Part shown: positions 50,895 to 62,612 of the stretch, in pieces
How the letters are laid out: each line of letters starts with the position of its first letter
How positions within the stretch are numbered: position 1 is the stretch's first letter
Origin: Micropterix aruncella
Taxonomy: Eukaryota; Arthropoda; Insecta; Lepidoptera; Micropterigidae
Direction of reading: 5' to 3'
Length of the DNA stretch: 64,000 bases
Assembly (NCBI GenBank): GCA_944548615.1
Contig: OX155957.1
Span: forward strand, 24,521,031-24,585,030
The notes under the pieces: generated by a model
What the model was told of the DNA's origin: nothing
The model's database searches: none
The model's input: only the letters and a program-made list of their open reading frames with translations
Made by a program: the position numbers and the translations under genes

Positions 50895-51551
50895 CGGTGT
50901 AAACAAGGTTTACTGGTCTATTTGATGTTCCGCCGCCAATGTTGATCAGATTTTAAAAATGTATTTTTGTATCTCCTGTAAAGTAGTAAAAAAACATTAG
51001 TTGTCCATGGGAGGGACGAATGGACAGGAGATTCCTAGACAGTAGCAAGATTATGCATGCTCTCTATAATTTAGATGAATTTAACAAGTCTGTCTTAGAT
51101 TTTAAAAGGTAATTATAGCATTCGTAAAATTTATCGGTTTATTGTTGAATAAACATTTTCGCAATGTGATATGTGATAATATGAAATGGATTAAATCTAC
51201 ATCCTATTGAATATATATTTGTTTTTTTTTAATATTTAATAATTTTGTTTTTGTATTTTGTTATCTTAGTAGTGTCTTTGGACCTGATTATTCTTGAAAC
51301 AATATTTAATATTTTGAACATTTTATTGATTTTTGTTGATATTTTATTTGTAATTTGAGTTCGATTATTTTATATTAATTAATTATACGTACCTTTATAT
51401 AAAAAGTATATATATTATACATGTAATGAGGTTACAACTTAATTTGCACCAGTGTAAAATGGCCGATTACACAGTCTGTATTTCTTGGAATTAATAAACT
51501 ATGACTATGACTAATACTATTAGAGATATGTTAACAGATATAGGTAGGTTT
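50895..51551. other. AT-rich intron sequence
   Basis: On the receptor's strand this follows the donor site. No gene recognised. Confidence 0.4.
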
Positions 51552-51557
51552 ACTCAC
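51552..51557 (-). promoter_or_regulatory. Splice donor of the receptor exon
   Basis: Minus-strand CTAG|GTGAGT is a near-perfect 5' splice site. The open frame would otherwise meet TGA two codons into the intron, so splicing is required. Confidence 0.9.
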
Positions 51558-52321
51558 CTAGAATTTGACCTCTTTGACGAGTCGTGTTTCTTCCCTCCTT
51601 GTAAGTTGGGTAAGTCTTTTTGTCTCTTTTTTGTCTCCCGCCATATTCGCCAGTAAAGGAAACACATGACACTCACTGGCACATAAAATGCGGCGATTGC
51701 CGTCCCAAAAGTAATGTAATGGTTCGTCTCTATGAACTGAATGTAACACGCGTTGGGAGGCACCGTGCGCTGCCCTTCTATGTAAGGCCACGCGTAGATC
51801 CAGGGCGGCCAGAGCAGGAGGCTGATGCCCCACGCGCTGCCGATCATGACGGCCGCCTTGAGGGTCGTGCGGCGCGCGCGGTACGTCAGCGGACGCGTCA
51901 CGCTGAAGTACCGGTCGAAGCTGATGATGAGGAGGTTAAGAACGGAAGCGTTCGAGGCGAGGTAGTCGAGCGCCAGCCACGTGTCGCAGACGAACGGCCC
52001 GAGAGGCCAGTAGCCCAGGATAGTGAAGACGGTGAAGAGGGGCATCGAGATGAGGCCGATGGCGAAGTCGGCGACGGCGAGCGAGAAGAGGAAGTAGTTG
52101 CTGATCGTCTGCAGCTGCTTGTCGATCTTGAAGGAGATCATCACCATGCAGTTGCCGACGACGGTGAGCACGGAGAAGACGATCGCGATGAGGGCGATGA
52201 TGACCTGCTGCACGACGCTGAAGCGGTGCGGCAGGATCTCCGCGGCGGTGGCGTTGGCGGGCGAGGTGGCATTCTCTAGGTCGAGCAAGCTCAGCGCGAT
52301 GGGGTCGTCGTACACGCTCAT
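51558..52321 (-). CDS. mAChR-A: Muscarinic acetylcholine receptor, first coding exon (partial)
   Basis: A plasma-membrane G-protein-coupled receptor for acetylcholine; insect type A couples mainly to Gq. This exon gives about 254 residues. N-terminus with two N-glycosylation sites (N17, N23); TM1 about 37-61 (GN at 56-57); TM2 about 74-97 (D85); TM3 about 111-135, with C112 and the amine-binding D119 in LALDY; DRY at 136-138; TM4 about 157-178; C192 in loop 2 as disulfide partner of C112; TM5 about 202-223 with P215; then [17 protein letters not shown] starts the third cytoplasmic loop. The exon ends in phase 2. ATG 52321 is the first in-frame start, with a good CACC context and an in-frame TAG upstream. 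TM6 and TM7 are absent here. GC content is far above the flanks. Type A rests on my recollection of the fly loop sequence; being a muscarinic receptor is secure. Confidence 0.95.
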
Positions 52322-52490
52322 GGTGCGCGCGGCCCGGCCGCTACCTCGCGCGGTGAGCGCCGTCGGGCATCGCGCGGTGCACGGCGCGGCCCACGGCGCG
52401 GCCCACGACGCGGCCTGACGCGAGGCCGGAACTCCGCACCCGACGCTCGCGTCCGCACTTAGCTATTCACATCGTGAAGCCTTGCCACCT
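52322..52490 (-). promoter_or_regulatory. 5' untranslated part and splice acceptor
   Basis: A TTGTTGCAG acceptor (AG at 52489-52490) precedes 167 bp of GC-rich leader, so at least one upstream exon lies beyond 52490. GCGGCCCACGG-type sequence is duplicated in the leader. A very short ATG-TGA lies at about 52470. Confidence 0.6.
52341..52370 (-). CDS. Upstream open reading frame, 9 codons
   Basis: ATG at 52370 in the receptor leader (G at -3) runs nine codons to TAG at 52341, 19 nt before the receptor start and in another frame. Short upstream frames often lower translation of the main frame. Whether this one is used is not known. Confidence 0.45.
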   Translation of the reverse strand: MPDGAHRAR

Positions 52491-53212
52491 GCAACAATAT
52501 AAACACACTAATATTATTCTCTCGATCAGGAATCGCCGAGCCGAGAAAATTTGGCGAATAATAAGTATGGAGCCTCCTCCTCCCCCTATTTAAATTTCAA
52601 GCAAATTTTCAAATAAGGCTATCCTCCTCATTCGTAGATGGTTGATAAAATATCCCTAGGCACCGGAGGCAAACATTTTGTTGATTTCAGCGTTTTATTT
52701 CATTACATTACATTTACGTCGTATACAATTGATGGCTGAAAATCATACTTGGACGTGTCAAAATATTTGTGTTAGGTAGAAAGTCTCATTACTACCCTAA
52801 TCTTTAGTTAACATGCATAGGTTGTCAAGAATTAAAAAAAAAATAGCATCTAAGAAACTTTGTAACCTACTAAAACTTATTCACTGTAAAATCTTATTAC
52901 AAAACAAATTAAAGGCTTATTAATTAAAATAGTTATTACTTATAATGGCTACCTACTAAAAGGCACTTACTCAATACATTTTACTTGTTGGTTATGAGAT
53001 ATTCTAGGCACTGAAGGCCAGTCTTTCTCAAAGTGTTCGATATGGCTGGAGGATTTTCGGGGGGCGGTAGAAGGCTCACAGGAGATTAGAAGGCCTGAAG
53101 GTGATCTAGGTGGGAAATTTAATAACGTTATATCTAATGTATTTGAAAGGGCTTTAAGCTTCCTGAATATAATTAAATATATATAACAAGTAAATATTAA
53201 AAAAAAATAAAA
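52491..53212. other. Intron upstream of the receptor exon
   Basis: AT-rich with no recognisable exon. Confidence 0.4.
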
Positions 53213-53412
53213 ACACGACTGCCGTTACAGAAGGTGAACTATTGTATTTATAATTTTAGTGAGACCCTGTTCATGTTCTTCTTTAAAAACGAATATCGTT
53301 TCTAATTATGAAAATTATTTTCAAAAAAAAAGTCCTTTTCAGCGAGAACAAATTGTTTCTAATAATTCTAAATTTAATAGTATTGTTTAAGTAACGGCAG
53401 TCGTGTTTTAAA
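53213..53412. repeat. Inverted pair of repeat E ends
   Basis: ACACGACTGCCGTTACAGAAG at 53213 and its complement (TAACGGCAGTCGTGT at 53393-53407) face each other about 140 bp apart, so this repeat has a MITE-like form here. Confidence 0.65.
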
Positions 53413-54107
53413 TTCTTTTAATTATTGTACTTAATTGCTTAATTAAAGACCACGACCTGAAACCCGTCGAATTCGACGGTCACTTTATTGACCGAAACGT
53501 TTTTAAAAAATTAATGACTTTTTATTTTTCTCTTTTGATACTACATCTACAGATCGAGAGATTTTTTTATACACTTCTATCATATATTTACACCTAGCCT
53601 GTCTCTCAATTTGGCGATTACAGGAAAAACACGTTTAAAATTAATATATAGGCTAGCTGAAACCCGTCGAGATCGACGGTCAATTTATTGACAGTAATGT
53701 ATCAAAAATAAACGAAAACATAGTTTTTGTTTATGTTCAAATAATATTTCTTTGGATTAATTCGATTACGTTGCGGTGCCTTGCTCATTTGATCTACAAT
53801 CAGGAATGTTACCAAGGTCTTGGAGAAAACGGACAGCAACAATCGAAGAGCGCCGCGTACGAGATTTTAAACAAAAAGTTTTGAGCGATGAAGCTTACTT
53901 TAGCAACTATACGCTAGATGGCGGTATAATGATTGAAATCTTTAAAATTTGTTTCAACTACATTGAGTAAAAAATTCAGTTGTGTCACCCCTAGACTTTC
54001 CCGGCAAGCAGACAATCCCCCTCGCGCGCCAAACCCCACTCCTAGAATATGTAACGTCCCTTCCGGGATGCAAAAGGTACGGCCGAGTTTTTACTTCACA
54101 AGTTTAG
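53413..54107. repeat. Diverged repeat pair and short palindromic direct repeat
   Basis: GAAACCCGTCGAATTCGACGG (53460) and GAAACCCGTCGAGATCGACG (53661) are direct copies, each nearly palindromic. The stretch 53509-53655 matches 54382-54530 (CATCTACAGA(T/C)CGAGAG, TACCTAGCC and AAAAACACGTTT). No gene recognised. Confidence 0.55.
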
Positions 54108-54358
54108 GGAATAACCCCCTCCCTCCACCCCCAACCATTCCTCTCTTTCACTCTCCTCCCCCTTCTCCCCCCAACCCCCCCTCCCTTTCCTCCACCCCCA
54201 ACCTCCCCCAACCCTTCCTCTCTCTCACTCTCTCCTTCTCCCCCGACCCCCTCTCCCTACCTACACCCAACTCACCCTCCTCACCTCCCCAAATACCCCC
54301 TCCTCCCGCCTAACCTTTACCCCCTCTCCCCACCATATCCCCCCTCCCCCTCTCCACG
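54108..54358. repeat. Pyrimidine-only tract
   Basis: About 250 bp almost entirely C and T on the plus strand, with CCCCC blocks and CTCTC runs. It leaves frames open by composition alone (for example 53933-54313); the Pro/Ser-rich reading is not a gene. Confidence 0.85.
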
Positions 54359-54544
54359 CGGAAATCCAGCAGACGGCTTTTTGATGACTTTCTTTATTTT
54401 TCTTTTTTTTATGACTCATCTACAGACCGAGAGCTTTTTTTAGACACCGAAACCAAATTTTAATACCTAGCCTTTCGGCTAGGTATAAAAATGGCCGTTA
54501 CACGAAAAAACACGTTTCAAATAAATATATAGATTGTCCACAAA
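54359..54544. repeat. Second copy of the 53509 repeat
   Basis: See 53413-54107. Ends with ACACGTTTCAAATAAATATATAG. Confidence 0.5.
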
Positions 54545-56084
54545 GCAGTTTGATATACGGTACTAGTTTATTCCGGAGTAGTAGTTTCTCAATCGTTCAT
54601 TTTGAAGCTATGCTCATACAATTCGCAGTTATACATTATTATATTGAACACTGATCAAAGAAGTATTCCGCTATACTTATCTCCTTAAAAAAACCAGAAC
54701 CCATTTCATCTCAAACAATGCGGGAAAAGGCAATTTTCATTGACATTCGAGGTTACCCCAATTCTTTTATTTCTAGCCTTGTAAGGGGGGTGGATATCTT
54801 TTTATTATACGGCCGCGGCCTTCGTGGAATATCACGACAAGGTTCAACTTCTTAAAACGAATTTAATTGGTGATATTTTGCATTATTATTCCTATTATCA
54901 TTACCGCATAGGAACTCATATAAATACTCTCTGTGGTATTCTAGGAAAAAGATTTAAGAAAAGGTGGGGTATTTTTTGTGTGATTTGAGGTGGGGTATAT
55001 GTTTAAAAAATCGTCACTAGTCGATTTATAAGATCAGGATCAAATTATAAGGAGCAATAAGGCAGAAACCACTCTTGTCTGCGGCCCGCTAGGAATATCC
55101 ACGACTCCTTTTTCGTGAAAGAATGTTTTTACATTCTTTTTGTATGTTCGTGAATATTTCAGCTTCAGAAATAACAATTATTTTTGTTTTAATAGTTGCG
55201 GCTATTATGAGAGTATTGGGCTTAGCAATACTTTGCGGGCGTTGAATATACACTAATATTTTGTTAGGGCAAAAATATTATAATATTAAAAAAGTCTATC
55301 ATTTATCAATTCGTGACCAGGAAACTCGTCAGATTTAAATTATATTGAGAATTTGTGAAATATAATTTATAGGAAAATATTTCTAAATTATTCCCAAAAC
55401 AAAACGAGAGCCTCAGGAAACCATAATTAAAGTTTAGCGCAATGAAATACCGAAAGAAGTGTCCTAAAACCTTGTTTATTTCATGCCTAAAAGACTGGCT
55501 GCTATAATAGAAACCAGAGGCCGTCCAATTTTAGATTATTAAAAATTGCATTTATTTTTTATATTTTCTATTCAGAAGAACTTAGGAAAACTCATTTTCT
55601 TTTTTTTCGGGATAGCGAATGATTTTAAATAACATTTTTTTGTCTGCGCTTTTTTTTTATGTTTTTTTTGTTGAATAACTTTCTGAAATCTTGTCTTTAA
55701 ACTAATTTAACATATTGAAATTTAAAAAATCAGTTTTTTTTGGGATAATGAAAAATCGATCATTTAATAGCTTTGGCTTTGGTATATACAAAAAGCTATA
55801 ATGTAGATGATTTTATAATCAGTTTTTAGAGTAAAATAATCTCCCGTAAAAAAAATGCTTTCTTCATAAAGGAATCATTTACTTGTGAAAATTTAATTAT
55901 TTAATTAATTATTTTATTTAAATATTTAATTCATTAATTATTTTTTTAAGATATTTTTTTTGGAAATCGCAATTGAAAATTTATTATTGTCTCAATACAA
56001 TATAAAAAAATAATTTATATTAATAAGTGTAATTGAAATTCAAAACATTTAAAATACAAAAACGAATATAAAAGAAATATAGCG
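54545..56084. other. No recognised gene
   Basis: AT-rich, with several poly-T runs at 55600-55740. Nothing recognised. Confidence 0.3.
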
Positions 56085-56345
56085 ATGTTGCTCAAAAATT
56101 TTCTCTCCACTAGCTCTGCTGCGGCGGAGCTAAAATACAATGAATGGGGCGCTTTAGAGAGCAATTTCGGCATTTTTCGCGTATGTGAGCCCGCAGGAGA
56201 TATAGCGGCGTTTCTTCATATTTTATGAGCAGGGCGACATGAAGAATAAAGGAACCCATCAGAGGATTGAGATAAGGCACTTCTCTCCGCCTCTGTCTAC
56301 TCGTCCGCTTGCCTTATTCATAACACAGCTTCCTCGATAAATAAA
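56085..56345. other. Unique GC-richer patch
   Basis: Not repeated elsewhere in the window. No coding frame recognised. Candidate conserved non-coding sequence. Confidence 0.25.
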
Positions 56346-56630
56346 CCAAATTAACGCATCGTCCCTTAAACACCCTCGTATAGACTAAGAGCTTGCGATA
56401 AAAACAGAAAATTACTAAAAAGCAGGAATATGACCTTACAACATCAAAAAACTCCAATCAGCATAATTTAAGGTTCTTAGAATGTTATTCTTGAATCAAA
56501 TAAAATATTGTAGTTATACGCAACCTCTAAAATGCTTCGATTTAAAACGCTATGTTTAAAACACCTCGATGAGTGACGTCATCGGTAGGTCCCCGTAATT
56601 ATCTATAATCCACATATTATTATACTTATT
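56346..56630. other. No recognised gene
   Basis: Nothing recognised. Confidence 0.3.
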
Positions 56631-56908
56631 GGGCTCGATTGCGTTTCTTCGTGGACTAAAATCGGAAATTAGTTCTTGTGAACGAGACAGGACAATACGC
56701 TGTTAGGTTGTGAAAAACTACCCACAAAAGATAAAGCATCTGAAATTAACACCGTACGAAATGCGTTCAAATTTATTCAGAAAAATAAAGTTCGACAGGT
56801 AGTTTTTATCGACGATCGTTCGTTTCATATTCCGCTCTAATATATTGCTTTATCTCGTTCGCTTGAACTAATTTCAGTTTTAGTTCACAAAGAAACGCAA
56901 TCGGGCCC
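56631..56908. mobile_element. Foldback MITE family M, copy 4 (reverse)
   Basis: GGGCTCGATTGCGTTTCTTC at the left and CGCAATCGGGCCC at the right, with ATT on both sides (56628-56630 and 56909-56911). The inner part is reversed relative to copies 1-3 (AAAACTACCCAC, then CGTACGAAATGCG). Confidence 0.85.
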
Positions 56909-57159
56909 ATTACCTCCATATGCGCATAGTTCCACTACTATAGTACTATTTTAAAGGGTGAGTTCAGAACGTACTTAGTCATTGGTCTACTAAGTTTACA
57001 TTACTGTCGAACTGTAAAATTCAAATACTCTCGAAGGCACGTAGGATTATACTAGAGATTGTATTTAGAAATAAACCGCATACTCATTCAATGTTAGTAT
57101 TTAGAAATAAACCGCATACTCATTTTTTTTTGTCCGAATTCCATATTGACTGTCTGAAT
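56909..57159. other. Short tandem duplication
   Basis: TAGAAATAAACCGCATACTCAT occurs twice at 57064 and 57101. Nothing else recognised. Confidence 0.45.
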
Positions 57160-57490
57160 TGACCCCAATTTTTTCAAGGAAACCATTTAGTCGTTTTTCG
57201 ATGACCTTCTCCAAAATTTTTGAGAAATTACTCAGTAGGGCTACGGGTCGATAATTTTCTACGCTCGTGGGATCGCCCTTTTTTATATTTTGGTGTAATC
57301 TTGGCTACTTTATCACAATCTGGAAATATTCCCTCTGAAAAGCTTAAATTGTAAAGATATGTTAGACAAGGTGCCAGTACACATCTATGGATTTTAATTA
57401 CGCTAACAGGTATGTCATCGAGACCAGTTGATTTTTTGTTCTTTGGAGAGTCGATACATTTTTCTATTTCTTGATTGTTGATCGATAGTT
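57160..57490 (-). pseudogene. LINE reverse transcriptase N-terminal fragment
   Basis: The minus strand reads KNKKSTGLDDIPVSVIK, LAPCLTYLYNLSFSEGIFP, then KVAKITP and, after a frameshift, ENYRPVALL and NFSKILEKVIEKRL. These are the first conserved blocks of a jockey/CR1-type reverse transcriptase. Motifs A to C are missing and several small frame changes are present. It is an old remnant and differs from the LINE at 32120-35097. Confidence 0.7.
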
Positions 57491-58978
57491 TGATCCTTAT
57501 TAAATGTAGTTTATGTAGAACTCTTTAGATGCTTTCTATTTTTCTAGTTTTCATATATTTTTGTTATTGAATTGATGATTCTCTATGTTTTATGTCTTTG
57601 TTATTTTTTAATTTCTATGTTTTTTTTAATTATTAGTTTTTTTATAGACTTTTTTTTATAATTTTATGAGTAATTTGAAATGTAATTTTATTTGTAGAAA
57701 TACCAATTTTATTTGATATGTAATTTCTATACCCAGATCGGGTTTTTTAAAATATTTTTTTCTTATTCTTCTTATTCTTAATGTTTACCTTCCCAAAAAA
57801 CCTAATCGTGGGATTAATAGGGGGGGGGGTCTCATTTCGAGATATTGGGATACTGGAAATTTTAACTAATACTCCACATTTTGAGACACTCGGAATTTAA
57901 AAAGTGATTTGTGAAAAATGACTGTCTTCTGATAAACCCACTGTACGAGTACGGAAACAAGACAAACAATAGATACCAAATTAAGTGTATACAAGGATAG
58001 ATCAAAATATATATGATATTTAAAAAGCTAATGGGAGCTTTCGCCAATTTAAAAAGAAATAAATCCGGTATTATTGGTCCTAGAAAATTATATAAATGTT
58101 TCTTAAAATTCTGAGGATTGCTTACAACTACTTTCGACAGCTTAAGCGGGGTTTGAATTTAAATTATTATAACCTGAAAAATGAATACTTCATAACTAAG
58201 TTATTAAAATCTATAATGGAACAAAAAAAGTATATTAGAATCCTGAGAATATTACCTCTTACTTTGTTGTTAGTCATTTTATAATATCTTCAGTTGTCTA
58301 AAAGTGTAACAATAAAAATTTTAAAATGAGGAAAAGAAAATATATTATATAATTTGAAGATCGAATATGAGCATCGCCATTATTATATCCGATAAATAGA
58401 CAGCCATAATGGAGTTTAAAAATAGTATTTAAATAAATTGACACACTTATTATGACCAATAACTAAAGCGGAAACGTATTGTATGTCGCTTCATCAAGAC
58501 GAAATTTGAGAAAGTCTATGATACCGTGATACCAAAACACCTTTTTAAAAAAAGTGTTGGATACATACACTTCTTTCAAAGTGCTTTCTTTTCCTTTCCT
58601 AATTTGATAATTTTCATGCATACATTTATATTGCCTGTTGACAACACATAATAATGGATCTAACAACTTCACCGCGACAACTCCATTAGTTAAATTAGGA
58701 CTCCTCCAACCGCGAGCGTGAAAATTTACGAAAGAACCTTTAACTCAAAGCTATAACTCAAGCTAAACATCGATCGGGGGTGTACACCCAACGTTTCAAC
58801 TGACTAAAACCAGTTGAAACTGCCAGACTTTCCTCACTTTTCTATCCTCATCTCGTGAGCTGAAAATTTATTTATGAGAACTCTCTTAACTCTCAAGTTC
58901 AATAAGAACATAATATTCTACTGGTTTGAAGCATGTATTGATGCTGGGTCGGCCATACAGTAAGTATCCATCGCTTCC
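57491..58978. other. Mostly unrecognised
   Basis: 58479-58528 repeats the block at 40355-40405. A 10-bp-stem hairpin (GTTTCAACTG, loop of 8, CAGTTGAAAC) lies at 58793-58820. Open frames near 57862 and 58096 show no motif. A poly-G run is at 57821. Confidence 0.35.
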
Positions 58979-59160
58979 TACTGAATACGTGATGACACGA
59001 CTTCGCCTGTCCCCCTCTCCTTTGCTCCCGCCTCAGCTCAATGATTAACCACCCAACTTAACACAGTTCGCATCCACTGCGCGCCAGCTACAGCGTTCCG
59101 CGAGCGCCGCCGCCTAAATTGCGTATCCATTATTAACGCTAATTTCAATACCGCTGTACA
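58979..59160. other. Unique GC-richer patch
   Basis: Includes CGAGCGCCGCCGCC. No frame recognised. Confidence 0.25.
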
Positions 59161-59629
59161 TTTTATAACAAAATTGTATTTGAACATCGGTTGTTCTATG
59201 TTCCAGAACCATTAAATTAACATGAGAGTCGGTTTAAAAAGAAACGGTGAATTATTGTTTAAAACTACCAATTTAAGCGTTCTTTAAAACAACTGGATAT
59301 CGTGACAATTTTAAACAATACCTTTTTTCTCTCAAAAGAATTTTTGGCATAAAATAATGGGATTTTTTTGGTAGCCAGCTCTTAGTGTACTGTTTTTTAG
59401 CGGAGGGCTAAATCGGATATTGGGCGCTACGCGATCGTTACCAAAGCGACACTTTAAAAGCATAGGGGGGGGTTTATACAAATCACTTTTTTTCTAAAAG
59501 AACATGATTTATAGGGTTATTGGTGGGGGGATATATAATACTTTATGAATACGAGGCAGGCGGTTTTAGCTGTAATCAGCAGTCAGCACGTAAAAAGAAA
59601 TTTTATATGTGGAAATTCCTTTGACACAT
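59161..59629. other. No recognised gene
   Basis: Nothing recognised. Confidence 0.3.
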
Positions 59630-60245
59630 TTCTGCCTACGTCTTCATCACCAATGCTTTCAGCACCCTAGACCACAACCTGCTATTAGTCTTATCTGCGT
59701 CCGCAATGAAATTGCTCTTCACTGTCTGTGCGGATGATTATAAAAAACCTAAACACATGACAAAGAGGGGCAGTTCCTTGTTTACTGGCGGTATTGGCAT
59801 GCCATCGGGCCTCACTCAGGGAAAACTTCTGCATTCACTCTTCTTCCCTCTCTCTATGTGTCAAATATTACTTGCAATTTCCCCTATTGTAGCTACCAAA
59901 TTTACACTGATAATATATTTCACTTTGAATCTTTGCATTTCCAATGAGTAACATTATATATACTTATATATCTTTGAAACCTGCAAATTTGTAAAGAACC
60001 ACGATCAGTATTTCAAAATAAATAATGTTGAACACGGCTATAACACAAGAAATAAACATGAACTACAAGCACCCAAGCCAAATTTACCTCTAGTCAAAAA
60101 AGGAATGTTACACAATTCAATAAAAATCTATAACCACCTACCTGCAAATATCAAAGAATTAAAATGAAAAGGGTTTACCGCAGCGTTGAAAAAATGGCTA
60201 ATCGAAAAAAGCTTTTACACGTTTATCGAATATTTCTCATAATAT
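59630..60245 (+). pseudogene. Degenerate LINE: reverse transcriptase and C-terminus
   Basis: 59640-59930 reads ITNAFSTLDHNLLL (motif A, its first Asp changed), then GMPSGLTQGKLLHSLFF (a decayed GVPQGSxLGPLLF motif B). 60000-60240 reads EHGYNTRNKHEL, IKIYNHLPANIKEL and LKKWLIEKSFYTFIEYFS, the normal C-terminal blocks. Motif C (the double Asp) is gone: the region between is deleted. Stops interrupt it. It is the most decayed LINE here in which two domains can still be read. Confidence 0.65.
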
Positions 60246-60417
60246 GGGCATGCATTCTTTTTATAATAATTCAATTAGGAAGATTACACATTTTAAATTA
60301 TATACATTTCGTATTTATAGGCGGATTTTTGATTATTCCTTGATTTCGTTTTTTTTTTTTTTTATATTAATGGTGAATTATTTTTATTAATTGTCTTCTT
60401 CTTTTAGTGCTACTTAT
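60246..60417. other. Spacer
   Basis: AT-rich LINE 3' sequence; nothing more seen. Confidence 0.3.
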
Positions 60418-60705
60418 CCGGTCTGTTTAGATTTGTTATGTTATATTTCTTTTTCAGGTATTTCAGGCCATTCAATAAACATTACGAATTATTATTGATT
60501 TGATTTAGATATTATAGGCAAACCAGTGAAATAATGGATTTTTTTAATAAGAAATTACAAAATCAGCAGATAAGTAAATTTCTCAACCTATCATAATAAC
60601 AGGTAATTGTGAGAGATATAATTTTACGCTTTATCACCATAAATGTATCACCACAATTTCGGACAATAAATATATTTATATTTCTATTTCTATATAAGAC
60701 TTAAG
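60418..60705 (+). repeat. Second copy of the 13067-13365 block
   Basis: Same orientation; shares CAGGCCATTCAATRAACATT, GGCAAACCAGTGAAATAAT and TAATAACAGGTAATTGTGA. The CTAGT Helitron end that follows at 13480 is absent here. Confidence 0.75.
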
Positions 60706-60885
60706 AAAGTGTAGCATCAATAAAATATATATTAAAAGGAATAAAATACAGGACTGCTGTTACAAAAAGTGAACTACCATATTTATACATAGTACATAGG
60801 TTTTTTTAGAAAATATTTATGGTTTATTTATTTATCCATATAGATTTAGATATATTTTCGGTATTTACTCAATCAGATCTTTTTA
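60706..60885 (-). repeat. Repeat E fragment
   Basis: GGACTGCTGTTACAAAAAGT, GAACTAC and TTTATCCATATAGAT match the minus copy at 11210-11360. Confidence 0.55.
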
Positions 60886-61188
60886 TTTGTATAAGGTCGG
60901 TCAAACGCACGGGCAACACCCATCCGGTGGCCTCCACGCAGAAGAGCGAGCGCGGCTAGGACTACGGCCCGAGGCAGGTTTCCCCTAGGAGCCAACCTTC
61001 GAGCGCTCCTGGACGGTTTGCGCACCGTGCGCGTCAGCCATTCGATTGTGCATTCCGACCGACAGCAGGGGGAGTCTGGAAACAATACTGTCTCCTATCG
61101 AGCGGGGGCGGTTGTTTAGCTTGTGGCTGCTGCCCATTCGGCTACCCGATACCGGGTAAACAGAGAGGCTATGGATGCCATGGTCTCC
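60886..61188. other. GC-richer sequence joined to repeat F
   Basis: No gene recognised; it is likely part of the same unidentified element as 61189-61412. Confidence 0.3.
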
Positions 61189-61412
61189 AATAGATTCGGT
61201 AGACACCGTATCTCCGCTGCGTAAGGGAGAGGACCGAGCAGGTGACGTCGAACCTGTAACCAGTCAGGAGACTGGAGTAATCTGATTGCAACTGGAAGTA
61301 AGGTAAGCGCGTAAGTCGGCCCGCTGAGTGATTAACTTGGTTATCACGCGGTAAGGCGTTAATCTCTTACTGGCGACTGGAAACAGTGCATTGATTTTGT
61401 CCAAGTCTTCTG
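61189..61412. repeat. Dispersed repeat F, copy 2
   Basis: Partner of 14804-15003 (see there). Confidence 0.65.
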
Positions 61413-62225
61413 CCCGTTGTAGTTGACAGCTGCTGCTCTAGTTGTGCATCCGAAAACTTGCTGGCAAACGAATCCAGAAGTTGCTAAACGCAACTACAAG
61501 ATTCTGCTTCAGCATCCCACCAAGAAACAAAATATCATGCACACTATTTCCACTTGTGAATATTTTCTGATAGTAGTGACTTTTTCACAAGTATAAAAAA
61601 TATTTGAGGAACACCTGTACTAGGGAATTTGTAACTACAGGCACTTGTGAACTTAGAACTTTGTGACTTGCTACTTTCGTGAAGCAGGTCTCTGGTCTAT
61701 ATATTTATACATCAGTCAGGTGCATATGCTGAACGTCGAAAGACTAAAGTATATACTTTTTATATTTAAAAAAGTCGACGAATTTTATAAGCTCCACTGA
61801 ATAAACTGCGAAAGATAACCAGATGGCCATTTTTTTGGTACAATTATTATCAATGTGCGCTACGCTTCTACGTTTGCGCTACGACGCTACGAAGCGTAGC
61901 ATATTATGTATGTATATTACAAAGCACGGTCGTAGCCCCGCTGTTGTGTTACCACCTGGCGCCAACTGGAATGGGCCTAAACTTTGTGCACTTTAAGCAC
62001 TTACCGTGAAATGGACATATTTATACATAAAATATCTTCGAGGCTGAGTAGAGTAGCCAGAGGAAGAACAAAATATTTTATGAGTTGAGAAATAAGACGT
62101 GCTGGGCCCCGTTTGTCGAAAGTAAAGTCCCAATGTTTCCTAAATTTACAGGTTAATGATTTATTTAAGAGGCTTGTACTAGGTCAGCGATATGAGAACA
62201 AGCTTTTAGTACGTAGGTAATTTTG
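61413..62225. other. No recognised gene; one hairpin
   Basis: GCTACGCTTC at 61859-61868 pairs with GAAGCGTAGC at 61891-61900 within CTACG-rich DNA. Nearby TCGTAGCCCCG (61930) resembles the start of the 5S-headed SINE (10072-10172). Confidence 0.4.
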
Positions 62226-62612
62226 TGATTTTATTTTTCCGGAGCACCAACCGATGAGGATGGAAAGTACAGTGAACGGGGTAAAAAATCGAGATAAAGA
62301 GGGAAATATCTATTTTGAGCACCCCCAGAGACGATTAAAACTATTTCCAGATTGAAGTCTGTCTGTGTTTCTCTATGTATGTGTATTCCTCCACGATAGC
62401 GCCTAAGCGCTTCATTCGATTAAACTGAAATTCAGCATGCAGGCATTATTTGGTCATAATAAGAGTTGAAAAGTAGTTATGATTGAAGTCAGTCCACCAG
62501 GAGACAGACTATTCATATTCAATCTCAAAATATTGTACTTTAAGACTTGAAATTTGATACACATGAGCCTTTGTGGGCCGAAATCACATTTTAAAAATTC
62601 ATTGAGATGAAA
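62226..62612 (+). repeat. Dispersed repeat C, copy 3
   Basis: Longest copy of the family; shares ATTCCTCCACGATAGCGCC with 41746-42010 and TTTCCAGATTGAAGTYTGTC with 21488-21725. It runs straight into repeat A. Confidence 0.65.

Noticed and set aside
51620..52418. Plus-strand open frames of 219 and 106 codons opposite the receptor exon
   Set aside because: They are antisense shadows of a GC-rich exon with charged low-complexity composition; the minus strand encodes the clear receptor.
53933..54313. Proline/serine-rich open frame of 126 codons
   Set aside because: Produced by the pyrimidine-only tract; no motif.
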